Below are positions 1 to 8,975 of a stretch of 17,764 nt of DNA, in pieces. The position numbers and the translations under genes are program-made. Under the pieces are notes generated by a model. That model worked only from the letters and a program-made list of their open reading frames with translations. It ran no database searches and had not been told where the DNA came from. Numbering within the stretch: the first letter of the stretch is position 1; each line of letters starts with the position of its first letter. This DNA comes from Bacteroidales bacterium GP3 (GTDB lineage: Bacteria > Bacteroidota > Bacteroidia > Bacteroidales > Muribaculaceae). The stretch spans positions 7,914 to 25,677 of the forward strand of contig DAAK01000057.1 of assembly GCA_001701075.1 (NCBI GenBank), written 5' to 3'.

Positions 1-1011
1 ACCTTTGTTTATTTATTGGCAGCCGCCTCTTTTTCTATAGATGCATCTGCTGAAAACACTCCGACTCCGGCAGAAGGAGCCGACAAAATCAGTTATATCC
101 CTGAATTTCATGGTGCAATCCGCCCTCGCTGGGAACTTGACACTGAAACCGGCAACAGCCGCTTCGAAGTGAGGTGGGCAAGATTTACGGCTGAAGGAAA
201 AGTTGCTCCGAAAATTGGATATTTCTTGCAGGTTGATTTTTGCGATCAAGGAGTCTTTAAGTTTCATGATGCTTATGTAAAGATGGAAGTGGCCAAGGGT
301 CTGGAGGTTCAGGCCGGTCAGTTCAGAATGCCTTTCGGACGCGAACCTTTCATGGCACCACAAAACTATGTCTTTGCCAACCGCTCATTTATGGGCAAAC
401 AAATGTGCAACTACCGCAAGGTTGGTGCAAAACTAACTTACAATGTGCCGACGAAGCTTCCTCTCACCATAGAAGCAGCTGTCGGTAATGCCGGAGGTGT
501 CGCCAACCACAATATCTGGGGCAAATCATATATGGGTTGCGGGCGCGTGACTCTTCAAGCTGGAGATTTCAATATTTGCGGCGGCGTGATGGACATTTTG
601 CCAGACGTCACACGCATTATGCTATATGATATCGGGACGACATGGAAACGTGGTGACTGGCGCGGAGGACTGGAATACATGAATGAGCATTATGTCGATT
701 CCAACCATAGGGATGCTCATTCGTGGGTAATATGGGGTGATTATGGCAGGAATGCAAAACTTGGAATCTTCAATCATTGGTCGGTGCAAGCCCGATACGA
801 CGGCATGAACCGGCATTGGAACGGCGTGGAAGGGAATGCCGACAATGAAGGTCGCCATCGTGCCACCATCGGGGGTACACTTTCCTACCGCTATAAAAAG
901 GTTTTCGCCGACCTTATTCTCGATTACGAACAATACTTCTACCAGCACGGCTATAAGCCGTCAGAAGGCCAAGGAAATAAACTTGTTCTCGAACTCGCCG
1001 TCCGCTTCTGA
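1..1011 (+). CDS. Outer-membrane porin, phosphate-selective O/P type (5' end outside window)
   Basis: The reading frame is open from base 1, so the true start lies upstream; the first visible residues (hydrophobic, ending near ASA-EN) look like the end of a signal peptide. About 336 residues are present. The motif sequence around residues 60-120 (VRWARFTAEGKVAPKIGYF, then a DAYVKM strand and the QFRMPFGRE segment) is characteristic of the phosphate-selective porin O/P family, which form beta-barrels in the outer membrane. Alternating hydrophobic/aromatic strands follow, and the chain ends in Phe (LAVRF), the usual outer-membrane beta-signal. The substrate cannot be read from sequence; 'phosphate-selective' is a family name, and many Bacteroidota members are of unknown specificity. 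A TTG at 16 could be mistaken for a start but would cut the signal peptide. Confidence 0.85.
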   Translation, partial: TFVYLLAAASFSIDASAENTPTPAEGADKISYIPEFHGAIRPRWELDTETGNSRFEVRWARFTAEGKVAPKIGYFLQVDFCDQGVFKFHDAYVKMEVAKGLEVQAGQFRMPFGREPFMAPQNYVFANRSFMGKQMCNYRKVGAKLTYNVPTKLPLTIEAAVGNAGGVANHNIWGKSYMGCGRVTLQAGDFNICGGVMDILPDVTRIMLYDIGTTWKRGDWRGGLEYMNEHYVDSNHRDAHSWVIWGDYGRNAKLGIFNHWSVQARYDGMNRHWNGVEGNADNEGRHRATIGGTLSYRYKKVFADLILDYEQYFYQHGYKPSEGQGNKLVLELAVRF

Positions 1012-1014
1012 CAA

Positions 1015-1047
1015 ATTCTAAATACTAAATACAAAATTCTAAATTAT
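1015..1047. repeat. AT-rich degenerate repeat after porin stop
   Basis: Directly after the porin stop the sequence repeats the module (A)ATTCTAAAT / ACTAAATACAAAATTCTAAAT. It is one of several low-complexity repeat tracts in this window that begin at or just after a stop codon. Confidence 0.5.
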
Positions 1048-1053
1048 TTTTTG

Positions 1054-1062
1054 TAACTTTGC
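1054..1062 (+). promoter_or_regulatory. Bacteroidota -7 element for the ABC-F gene
   Basis: TAACTTTGC fits the Bacteroidota -7 consensus TAnnTTTG and lies 31 bases upstream of the ATG at 1094. No convincing TTTG -33 element is visible at the expected distance, so the promoter call rests on one element and on position. Confidence 0.5.
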
Positions 1063-1081
1063 AGGCTGAAACAGAGAATAA

Positions 1082-2734
<1,653 letters not shown>

Positions 2735-2765
2735 GAAGTTATATCTTGACAATTCAAGTTAAATT

Positions 2766-2810
2766 AATAGAAAAGACCGGAATCATAGACCCGGCCTTTT
2801 CTATTTTTTA
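2766..2810 (+). terminator. Intrinsic terminator after the ABC-F gene
   Basis: Arms 2766-2775 and 2796-2805 pair perfectly (AATAGAAAAG with CTTTTCTATT); an inner CCGG/CCGG pair (2777-2780, 2791-2794) closes a 10-base loop. A T-tract follows at 2804-2809. The A-rich left arm could let it serve recQ on the other strand weakly, as it lies between two convergent genes. Confidence 0.85.
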
Positions 2811-2815
2811 TCAAA

Positions 2816-2850
2816 TTATTAATTGATCATTTATCATTGATAATTTATCG
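2816..2850. repeat. Stop-codon-associated repeat, rearranged copy C
   Basis: AT-rich tract starting a few bases past the recQ stop (recQ reads leftward). Bases 2833-2849 are an exact inverted copy of 2713-2729. The other modules of copy A are present in altered order, so the relationship is by shared modules, not by full-length alignment. Confidence 0.6.
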
Positions 2851-2856
2851 TTGAGA

Positions 2857-5037
2857 TCAATTTCCCATATCTGAAAGGAATTTAATCCTCACAAGCCTGA
2901 TTTCTTCTTCGGTATAGTCCTCTCCTAAATCTTGAATGGCTTCTTCGAGATTGTCTTCCTCAGTTTCCTGGAAATAATCTATTATGTCTTCCTCCACTCC
3001 TTCTTCAAGCACATCCTTGAGGAAATAGTCGATGTTGATCTTTATTCCTGCTTCTACGATTGCTTCAAGTTCTGTAAGAAGTTCATCGAAATCGAGTCCT
3101 TTGCCTTCGGCAAGTTCATCAAGTGCAATCTTGCGGTCAATCCCCGTGATAAGATATACTTTGAGTTTCGACTTATTAGGCATCATCCTGACTTTGAAGT
3201 CTTCCGGACGTACGATATCATTCTCCTCAACATACTCTTTGATAGCTCGGAGGAATTCATCGCCGAAGCGTTTCGCCTTCCCTGTGCCCACTCCCGGTAT
3301 GAAAGAGAGTTCTTCCATTGTGACGGGATATGTAGTGGCCATAGCCTCAAGAGATGGTTCCTGAAAGATCACGTATGGAGGCACATCGTTTTTCCTTGCG
3401 ATTTTCTTCCGCAAGTCGATCAGAATGTTGTAAAGCACCTCATCGGCAGCCCCGGAACCTGACAATTGCTGCGGTTCTGGCTCCTGATCTGTGAATTCGG
3501 AATCCTCTACAATCTTAAACTGTGGAGTCGGATTTTTCAGAAATTTCTTACCTTTGGCTGTGACTTTAATAATGCCATAGTTCTCAATGTCACGCTTGAT
3601 ATATCCAGCGATGTCAGCCTGTCTGATTACGGCTGCAAGCATACGCTCATCGGTATTGGGCATACACCCGAACCACTCGATATCATCATGACCATTTTCG
3701 CGGATCTCATCGGTAGCACGTCCTATCATGACGCATGTAATGTATTCCGCCTTGTATTTTTCCTTAAGTGCGATGGCCGTTTCCATGACGGCGCAAAGTT
3801 CTTCTGTAGCTTCCACTAATGTTTTAGGGTGTTTGCAATTGTCGCAGTTGCCACAATTGTCATTTTCATAGTTTTCGCCGAAATAATGCAGGAGTATGCG
3901 ACGTCGGCAAACCGACGACTCGGCGTACGCTGCAGTCTCTGCAAGTAGCTGCCTGCCGATCTCCTGTTCGGCTGGGGTTTTTGAGAGCATGAGTTTGTCA
4001 AGTTTCTGAAGGTCTTTTCGCGTGTAAAAAGCTATGCATCTTCCTTCACCTCCATCGCGTCCGGCCCTACCTGTCTCCTGATAGTAGCCTTCAAGACTTT
4101 TGGGGATGTCATAGTGGATCACATATCTGACATCTGGCTTGTCGATACCCATGCCGAACGCTATCGTTGCGACAATGACTTCGACTTTCTCATGTAGAAA
4201 TGCATCCTGATTTTCACTTCTTACGTTCGCTTCCATTCCTGCATGGTAAGGGAGCGCCCGGATATTATTGACCTTCAGAAGCTCTGCCATTTCTTCCACT
4301 TTCTTTCTGCTCAGGCAATATATTATGCCGCTTTTGCCTTTCTGCTGCTTCACAAAGCGGATGATGTTGGCATCGATGTCTTTTGTCTTAGGTCTTACTT
4401 CATAATAAAGATTTTCTCTGTTGAAACTTGATTTAAATACTTTTGCCTCAAGCATCCCGAGGTTTTTCTGGATATCGTGCTGCACCTTAGGGGTAGCAGT
4501 TGCAGTCAACGCTATCACTGGGCGATTGCCTACACGCGAGATGATCGGCCGAATCTTTCTATATTCAGGGCGGAAGTCATGCCCCCACTCCGAAATACAA
4601 TGCGCCTCATCTACGGCGAAGAATGATATCTTCACACTGCGCAGAAATTCCACATTCTCATCCTTTGTCAACGACTCCGGAGCCACATAGAGAAGCTTTG
4701 TGCGACCATCGGCAACATCTTTCTTGACGTTTTCAATGGCTGCGCGCGAGAGAGTTGAATTAAGGAAATGTGCCACTCCATCATTTTCTGAAAAATTTCT
4801 GATTGCATCTACCTGATTCTTCATCAATGCGATAAGTGGCGAGATCACAATGGCAGTTCCATCCGACATTAACGCAGGCAACTGATAGCACAGCGATTTA
4901 CCACCACCCGTAGGCATGAGCACAAAGACATCATCGCCGTTCATGAGCGACTGGATGATCTCTTGCTGCTGACCTTTGAAGGTGCTGAATCCAAAATGTA
5001 GCTTCAGGGCATTTCTGAGGATTTCGGGGTCTGTCAT
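2857..5037 (-). CDS. recQ: ATP-dependent DNA helicase RecQ
   Basis: 726-residue superfamily 2 DNA helicase, 3'-5' polarity, used in recombination and replication-fork repair. In order: Walker A (PTGGGKS, about 42-48), DEAH box (133-136), motif III (ALTATAT, about 166-172), motif VI (QETGRAGRDG, 310-319), the RecQ zinc site (Cys367, 385, 388, 391), a winged-helix region (about 400-490), an HRDC domain (about 522-600) and an acidic helical C-terminal tail (to 726) as in Bacteroidota RecQ proteins. I place the start at ATG 5037. An in-frame start exists at 5115, but the promoter at 5086-5116 would begin transcription near 5079, after that codon, and the extra residues are not conserved-looking. 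Convergent with the ABC-F gene; transcribed alone. Confidence 0.95.
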   Translation of the reverse strand: MTDPEILRNALKLHFGFSTFKGQQQEIIQSLMNGDDVFVLMPTGGGKSLCYQLPALMSDGTAIVISPLIALMKNQVDAIRNFSENDGVAHFLNSTLSRAAIENVKKDVADGRTKLLYVAPESLTKDENVEFLRSVKISFFAVDEAHCISEWGHDFRPEYRKIRPIISRVGNRPVIALTATATPKVQHDIQKNLGMLEAKVFKSSFNRENLYYEVRPKTKDIDANIIRFVKQQKGKSGIIYCLSRKKVEEMAELLKVNNIRALPYHAGMEANVRSENQDAFLHEKVEVIVATIAFGMGIDKPDVRYVIHYDIPKSLEGYYQETGRAGRDGGEGRCIAFYTRKDLQKLDKLMLSKTPAEQEIGRQLLAETAAYAESSVCRRRILLHYFGENYENDNCGNCDNCKHPKTLVEATEELCAVMETAIALKEKYKAEYITCVMIGRATDEIRENGHDDIEWFGCMPNTDERMLAAVIRQADIAGYIKRDIENYGIIKVTAKGKKFLKNPTPQFKIVEDSEFTDQEPEPQQLSGSGAADEVLYNILIDLRKKIARKNDVPPYVIFQEPSLEAMATTYPVTMEELSFIPGVGTGKAKRFGDEFLRAIKEYVEENDIVRPEDFKVRMMPNKSKLKVYLITGIDRKIALDELAEGKGLDFDELLTELEAIVEAGIKINIDYFLKDVLEEGVEEDIIDYFQETEEDNLEEAIQDLGEDYTEEEIRLVRIKFLSDMGN

Positions 5038-5085
5038 TGTCGTTAAGGATTGAGGAGCGGATTTGCCGCTTTGTGGATATATACA

Positions 5086-5116
5086 CAAAATTACTGATTT
5101 TTTTTGTAACTGCAAA
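5086..5116 (-). promoter_or_regulatory. recQ promoter (Bacteroidota type)
   Basis: On the minus strand TTTG (5116-5113) and TAATTTTG (5093-5086) are separated by 19 bases, an excellent match to the primary-sigma pattern TTTG-N19-21-TAnnTTTG. Predicted start near 5079, giving a leader of about 40 bases. This decides the recQ start codon at 5037. Confidence 0.8.
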
Positions 5117-5151
5117 TATTTTTCAAAAAAAATCTATATTTTTTATATAAA

Positions 5152-6087
5152 TCAACGTCGCTTCCCTTTCGGGAACATTTTTCTCATCCTCAAAATTGCC
5201 TTATCAACCTGTCCGGAACATATCACTATCGTGGTGGCCACTATAATTAAACCACCACCTACAATATCTTGAGCAGTAATCGGTTGACCCAATACCAACA
5301 CACTTAAGACTACGGCTGACACAGGCTCGAGTGCTCCAAGAATAGCTGTCGGCGTGGATCCTATCAACTGAATGGCTCTTGTTGTGCATCCAAGTGATAT
5401 CACTGTCGGAATTATTGCCAATGCCAGCAAGTTTAGCCAACCCCAATGCTCTTCAGGCAAAGTCAATTCAGTTCCACATGCGATCATACCTATATATATT
5501 AGGCTTCCCCAGCCAAGCACATAGAAGAGCAGCCGGGTGGTAGGAATGTTCTTTACGCTTTTCGACACATTGACCATCACAATATAAAGGGCGTATGTCA
5601 ATGCTGACAGCATCACAAGCAAGACTCCAAACATACTGAGCGTTGAATCCCCTTGAGGTTTCATAAGAAACACAAGCCCAGCCCCCATCACTACAAGACA
5701 TATGACAGTAGAGATACTGAATTTCTCATGAAAAAACATGATCATCATCACTGCGACCATGACAGGATAGACAAAGAGAAGGGTCGACGCCACCCCGGAA
5801 TTCATATAATTGTAGCTCTCAAAGAGTGCAAGTGAAGATAGCGCCATAAGCACCCCAAGAATCATTGTAGGCACAATCTCCTCTTTTTTAAGTGCAAACG
5901 ACTTTCCTCTTGCTGCCATCACAACAGCAAGCACAGGAAGCCCCATAAGGTAACGGAAAAGCAAAACCGACACAGGATTCATGCCATGCCCATACAATGG
6001 CACGGCAAAAGCCGGATTAGTCCCATAAGCAGCAGCGGCCAGAGCCGCAAGCCCATATCCCTTTACTTTATCTAATGCATAATTCAT
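5152..6087 (-). CDS. DMT-superfamily permease, EamA type (first of two)
   Basis: 311-residue inner-membrane protein with about ten hydrophobic segments in two homologous halves, the EamA/RhaT drug-metabolite transporter layout. The first helix (GYGLAALAAAAYGTNPAF) and the second-half region near ALTYALYIVMVN, ending in the GALEPVSAVVLSVLVLGQ segment with the E-P pair typical of EamA repeats, support this. Such permeases usually export metabolites or amino acids; the substrate is not predictable here. The C-terminus is basic (KGKRR). The start lies inside a 14-base tandem duplication, so residues 1-5 (MNYAL) are repeat-derived. No other good start exists before the first helix. The gene ends within about 40 bases of the recQ promoter with no visible terminator between. 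Confidence 0.85.
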   Translation of the reverse strand: MNYALDKVKGYGLAALAAAAYGTNPAFAVPLYGHGMNPVSVLLFRYLMGLPVLAVVMAARGKSFALKKEEIVPTMILGVLMALSSLALFESYNYMNSGVASTLLFVYPVMVAVMMIMFFHEKFSISTVICLVVMGAGLVFLMKPQGDSTLSMFGVLLVMLSALTYALYIVMVNVSKSVKNIPTTRLLFYVLGWGSLIYIGMIACGTELTLPEEHWGWLNLLALAIIPTVISLGCTTRAIQLIGSTPTAILGALEPVSAVVLSVLVLGQPITAQDIVGGGLIIVATTIVICSGQVDKAILRMRKMFPKGKRR

Positions 6088-6101
6088 AATGCATAATTCA
6101 T
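6074..6101. repeat. 14-base tandem duplication at the EamA start codon
   Basis: Two exact tandem copies of AATGCATAATTCAT (6074-6087 and 6088-6101). On the minus strand each begins with ATG. The lower-coordinate copy supplies the start codon of the permease; the upstream copy starts a five-codon frame (MNYAL, then TGA) whose stop overlaps the next ATG as ATGA. Confidence 0.85.
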
Positions 6102-6130
6102 AATCTAAAATTAATTAACCCCAATCAAGT

Positions 6131-6162
6131 AATTAATCATTAATAATTTATCATTTATCATT
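6131..6162. repeat. 32-base stop-codon-associated repeat, copy B
   Basis: Matches the reverse complement of 2703-2734 at 31 of 32 bases. It covers the TGA stop of pncB (6151-6153) and its last codons, so the C-terminal residues NDK are encoded by repeat sequence. Confidence 0.85.
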
Positions 6163-7362
6163 ATTTAAGTGTAACGCCTCCCTAAATCTCCTCACTGTCT
6201 CTATATCTCCTGAATACTTCCCATGGTCTTCGCTAAGCTTGCAAGTGTCGCAGAAGAAAGGCCATGATTCGGTAATCTTCACTGCAAGGAGCTTGATGAC
6301 GATGTTCATAGGCTTGACTCCGGGGAAATCATTGGTGAAATGAGTGCCTATTCCAAAAGAAGGGATGCACTTGTCGCATGCATAACGCTGTATCTCTATC
6401 GCCTCGTCTACATTCAGGCCATTGCTGAATATCACTTGCTTCGTGCGCGGATCTATATTCAGGCTTCGATATTTCTCCGTAATCAGATCCAGCTGCTCAA
6501 AGTTGTCGCCACTGTCTACCCGAAGCCCCTTGAACATATTAGCGTAATCTTCCGAGAAATTCAGGCTGAAAATGCGCCAGCCATATGTATCATAGAGGAA
6601 TGTGCCAAGAGCACCACGATATGTGTTAGACCACACTTTCATGGCAAGATGATTGGCCATCTGAGGTCCATACATTCCAGCAATTGCACTTATCATCTCA
6701 TGCGCCATAGTCCCGATGGGCATCAAGTCATATTTCATTGCCAAATATACATTGCTCGTGCCTACAAAATGTCCGGGATATTCTTTAGCCCTATCACAGT
6801 CGGACATAGCTCTGACTACAGTATCTTGTGCTTCAAAAGATGCCCTGCGGCGCATTCCCATGTCGCTGAAAGAGCATCCTGCCTCAAGAAGACGCACCCC
6901 TTTTTCATACGTATGTGAATAGTATGCCTCATAGTCAAGGTTGTCTGCCTGACCGGTCATTATATAATACAGCTCTGAGATTATTGCAAGCACCTTGACT
7001 TCGAGTAGAATAGTGTCGCTCCAATTTCCTTCAAACTCTATGCTAAGATGCCCTTCCTCATCTTGATCTACAGTCACCCAGCGGCTATCATATCTGAAAC
7101 CCTTGAGGAATGTATAAAACCAGTCAGGGATATAGTAGCAACGGCGACGCATGAACGCCACTTCCTCTTCTGTGATGACAACATTTTCGAGATACTTTAT
7201 CTGTTGACGAAGTTGTTCGGCAAAACCTTTTGGATATACAGTATTGTTTCGGTCAATAAACCGATATCTGACCTGAGTGCGTGGGTAATTGTCGATGACG
7301 GCACAACACATTGTGAACTTATAGAGGTCATCGTCTGTAAAATGATTTATTATCTGGCGCAT
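6151..7362 (-). CDS. pncB: Nicotinate phosphoribosyltransferase
   Basis: 403 residues, the usual length for PncB. It makes nicotinate mononucleotide from nicotinate and PRPP (ATP-assisted), the entry step of the Preiss-Handler NAD salvage route in the cytosol. Visible family segments are the N-terminal DDDLYKFTM, the RRRASFEAQD region, GTSNVYLA, PIGTMAHEM with the His that is phosphorylated in the family, LRVDSGDN (PRPP/phosphate contact) and the GIGTHFTND segment near the C-terminus. I start at ATG 7362 (MRQIINHFTDDD); the longer in-frame start at 7404 would run through a 13-bp inverted repeat. The C-terminus runs into repeat copy B. The gene sits just downstream of the GH5 gene but is separated from it by a terminator-like palindrome, so co-transcription is doubtful. 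Confidence 0.95.
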   Translation of the reverse strand: MRQIINHFTDDDLYKFTMCCAVIDNYPRTQVRYRFIDRNNTVYPKGFAEQLRQQIKYLENVVITEEEVAFMRRRCYYIPDWFYTFLKGFRYDSRWVTVDQDEEGHLSIEFEGNWSDTILLEVKVLAIISELYYIMTGQADNLDYEAYYSHTYEKGVRLLEAGCSFSDMGMRRRASFEAQDTVVRAMSDCDRAKEYPGHFVGTSNVYLAMKYDLMPIGTMAHEMISAIAGMYGPQMANHLAMKVWSNTYRGALGTFLYDTYGWRIFSLNFSEDYANMFKGLRVDSGDNFEQLDLITEKYRSLNIDPRTKQVIFSNGLNVDEAIEIQRYACDKCIPSFGIGTHFTNDFPGVKPMNIVIKLLAVKITESWPFFCDTCKLSEDHGKYSGDIETVRRFREALHLNNDK

Positions 7363-7371
7363 ATGATAAAA

Positions 7372-7408
7372 ATTAATTGTTAGGACTTTAACAAATCCTA
7401 ACAATTAA
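7372..7408 (-). terminator. 13-bp perfect inverted repeat between GH5 and pncB (terminator and/or operator)
   Basis: Arms 7373-7385 and 7396-7408 are perfect reverse complements around a 10-base loop. Read on the minus strand it is followed by TTTTTATC, so it can terminate the GH5 transcript. It also overlaps a possible pncB -7 element (TAGGATTTG, 7400-7392) with a TTTTG 21 bases upstream (7426-7422); in that case it would work as a DNA operator on pncB. Both readings fit the sequence. Confidence 0.7.
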
Positions 7409-7438
7409 ACTCATTAGCGGTCAAAAGGTTTATGATTT

Positions 7439-8788
7439 TCAGCGTTTAATCACCTTTTTTGTAGTGCCATCACTCATTTTTACAATGTTGATGCCCTTGA
7501 CAGGACTATCATGCCGATTTCCATGTAGATCATAATAGGCAACTTCCTCAGCCGTCTCTACTGGATTAGCAGACACTCCGGTATACCCTTCTTCTCCATA
7601 ATATCCTTTTACGATTGCATCTACAAGATCCTGCTGATTGAACTCGGGAACACTCCGGTGTTCACCATCAGAAAGCCCCATCCAATGGAATGTAGCAATA
7701 CTATGGCTCTTTGCCTGCTCTACGAAATCGCGGGCAAAACCCAACACGTCTGAACGATGGTTGGCGTAATCATTTCCATCACTCGTTCCCCATTCCCCGA
7801 TAATCACAGGAGCCCCCTTTGAGGCAAGATGAGTATCTAAACCCTTCATGATACTGGTGACACTGCTCTTGGCACTTGCCAATCCTGCTCCTAAGTAGGG
7901 ATAGCTATGCACCTCAAAAATGATATGTCCTTCTGCAGTATCTTCCGGCAATTTCATTTCCTTGAGGGGATCCTGAAGATGTGCATTCCAGTTTCCATCA
8001 CCGCAACAAGCCCCATATGTGCTCACAATAAGATTTCTTTCAGCATTGTTGCCTCCTGTGGCACGGACTGCATTCACAAAACTCTGTGCATAGCTGTTGA
8101 TGGCATTGTAGGCTGAAGCAGCCACTTTGGCATCGTACTGCGAAGACGTTCCAAAAGATGAGAAGCACCAGGAATCGTAAGGATCAAGCATTTCATTGTA
8201 TCCCTCGAAGAGCAGACGACCGTCATAATCCTTGAATTCCTCAGCTATCTGGGTCCAAACTGCCTCAAAACGATCCTTTTGTTCCTCATATTCCTTTTCT
8301 CCGGCAACAAGCCAACATGTAGTTGCTGCTCCTGTATCATGATGAATATTGAGAATGCAATACATATCCTGGCTGATGACATAGTCGACAATCTCATGTA
8401 CGCGCTTCATCCAGTCTGCCTGAATCTTTGTGCCGATAGGGTCCTTCGCAGGATCCCAAGTCAGCCCTTCGTCAAACTTTGCCTCCATATGAGGATACCA
8501 GGTCACAGGCACTCGAATAGCATTGAAACCAGCATCTTTGAACATCTTGAAGAGTTCAGGTTTTGTGACCGGTTGACCCCAAGCTGTCTCGTAGTCGGAA
8601 GGTTGCCGCTGGCTCCATTTCTCGATCCACATATTTTCCACATCGCCGGAATTGCTATCAAGCGTATTCCCGAGATTCCATCCGATACGCATATTGCCGA
8701 CAGCATCCGCCGCCTTCTCTATCGTCTGCGCATAGATCGAGCCGCACACCATAGCCAACACAGCGACAGCAACAATTTTCTTTGTCAT
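7439..8788 (-). CDS. Secreted glycoside hydrolase family 5 endoglucanase
   Basis: 449 residues with a signal peptide (MTKKIVAVAVLAMVCGSIYA, cut before Q21). The catalytic domain (about 25-395) carries the GH5 hallmarks: GWNLGNTLD (36-44), AIRVPVTW (90-97), the HH pair in ILNIHHD (145-151), the acid/base Glu199 in FEGYNEM, HSYPY (294-298) and the nucleophile Glu332 in IIGEWG. All catalytic residues are present. It most resembles the endo-beta-1,4-glucanase/xyloglucanase type (subfamily 4-like; inference). The C-terminal 40 residues end in a short tail (YYDLHGNRHDSPVKGINIV) of the kind found on many secreted Bacteroidales proteins and possibly a remnant or minimal sorting tail. No carbohydrate-binding module or SusC/D neighbours are present, so this is an isolated glycanase, not part of a visible polysaccharide-utilisation locus. 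Confidence 0.9.
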   Translation of the reverse strand: MTKKIVAVAVLAMVCGSIYAQTIEKAADAVGNMRIGWNLGNTLDSNSGDVENMWIEKWSQRQPSDYETAWGQPVTKPELFKMFKDAGFNAIRVPVTWYPHMEAKFDEGLTWDPAKDPIGTKIQADWMKRVHEIVDYVISQDMYCILNIHHDTGAATTCWLVAGEKEYEEQKDRFEAVWTQIAEEFKDYDGRLLFEGYNEMLDPYDSWCFSSFGTSSQYDAKVAASAYNAINSYAQSFVNAVRATGGNNAERNLIVSTYGACCGDGNWNAHLQDPLKEMKLPEDTAEGHIIFEVHSYPYLGAGLASAKSSVTSIMKGLDTHLASKGAPVIIGEWGTSDGNDYANHRSDVLGFARDFVEQAKSHSIATFHWMGLSDGEHRSVPEFNQQDLVDAIVKGYYGEEGYTGVSANPVETAEEVAYYDLHGNRHDSPVKGINIVKMSDGTTKKVIKR

Positions 8789-8828
8789 AACTCTAAATCC
8801 GATTTTTAAGGTTTAATATTAGATACCG

Positions 8829-8859
8829 CAAAATTAACACATAAAATCGAATTACACAA
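8829..8859 (-). promoter_or_regulatory. Promoter of the GH5 gene
   Basis: Minus-strand TTG (8859-8857) and TAATTTTG (8836-8829) with a 20-base spacer. Predicted start near 8822, leaving a leader of about 33 bases before the ATG at 8788. Confidence 0.65.
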
Positions 8860-8938
8860 CTTTAATCTTTCATTCTGTCATTCCAATAATTTCAATCCTC
8901 TATAAATGTCAATAAAAAGACTTTTTACTGCCTAACTC

Positions 8939-8969
8939 TTGCACAAACCAAAACTATTTTGTAATTTTG
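8939..8969 (+). promoter_or_regulatory. Promoter driving the structured RNA region
   Basis: TTG (8939-8941) and TAATTTTG (8962-8969) are 20 bases apart, a good Bacteroidota promoter. Transcription would begin near 8976, exactly where the first predicted stem (CAGAT, 8976-8980) begins. It is more than 400 bases from the next start codon, which argues for a non-coding product or a very long leader. Confidence 0.7.
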
Positions 8970-8975
8970 CACTTG

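Noticed and set aside
2932..3462. 176-codon frame antisense to recQ
   Set aside because: It overlaps the HRDC and C-terminal parts of a clear RecQ and shows Phe/Cys-rich content typical of antisense shadows.
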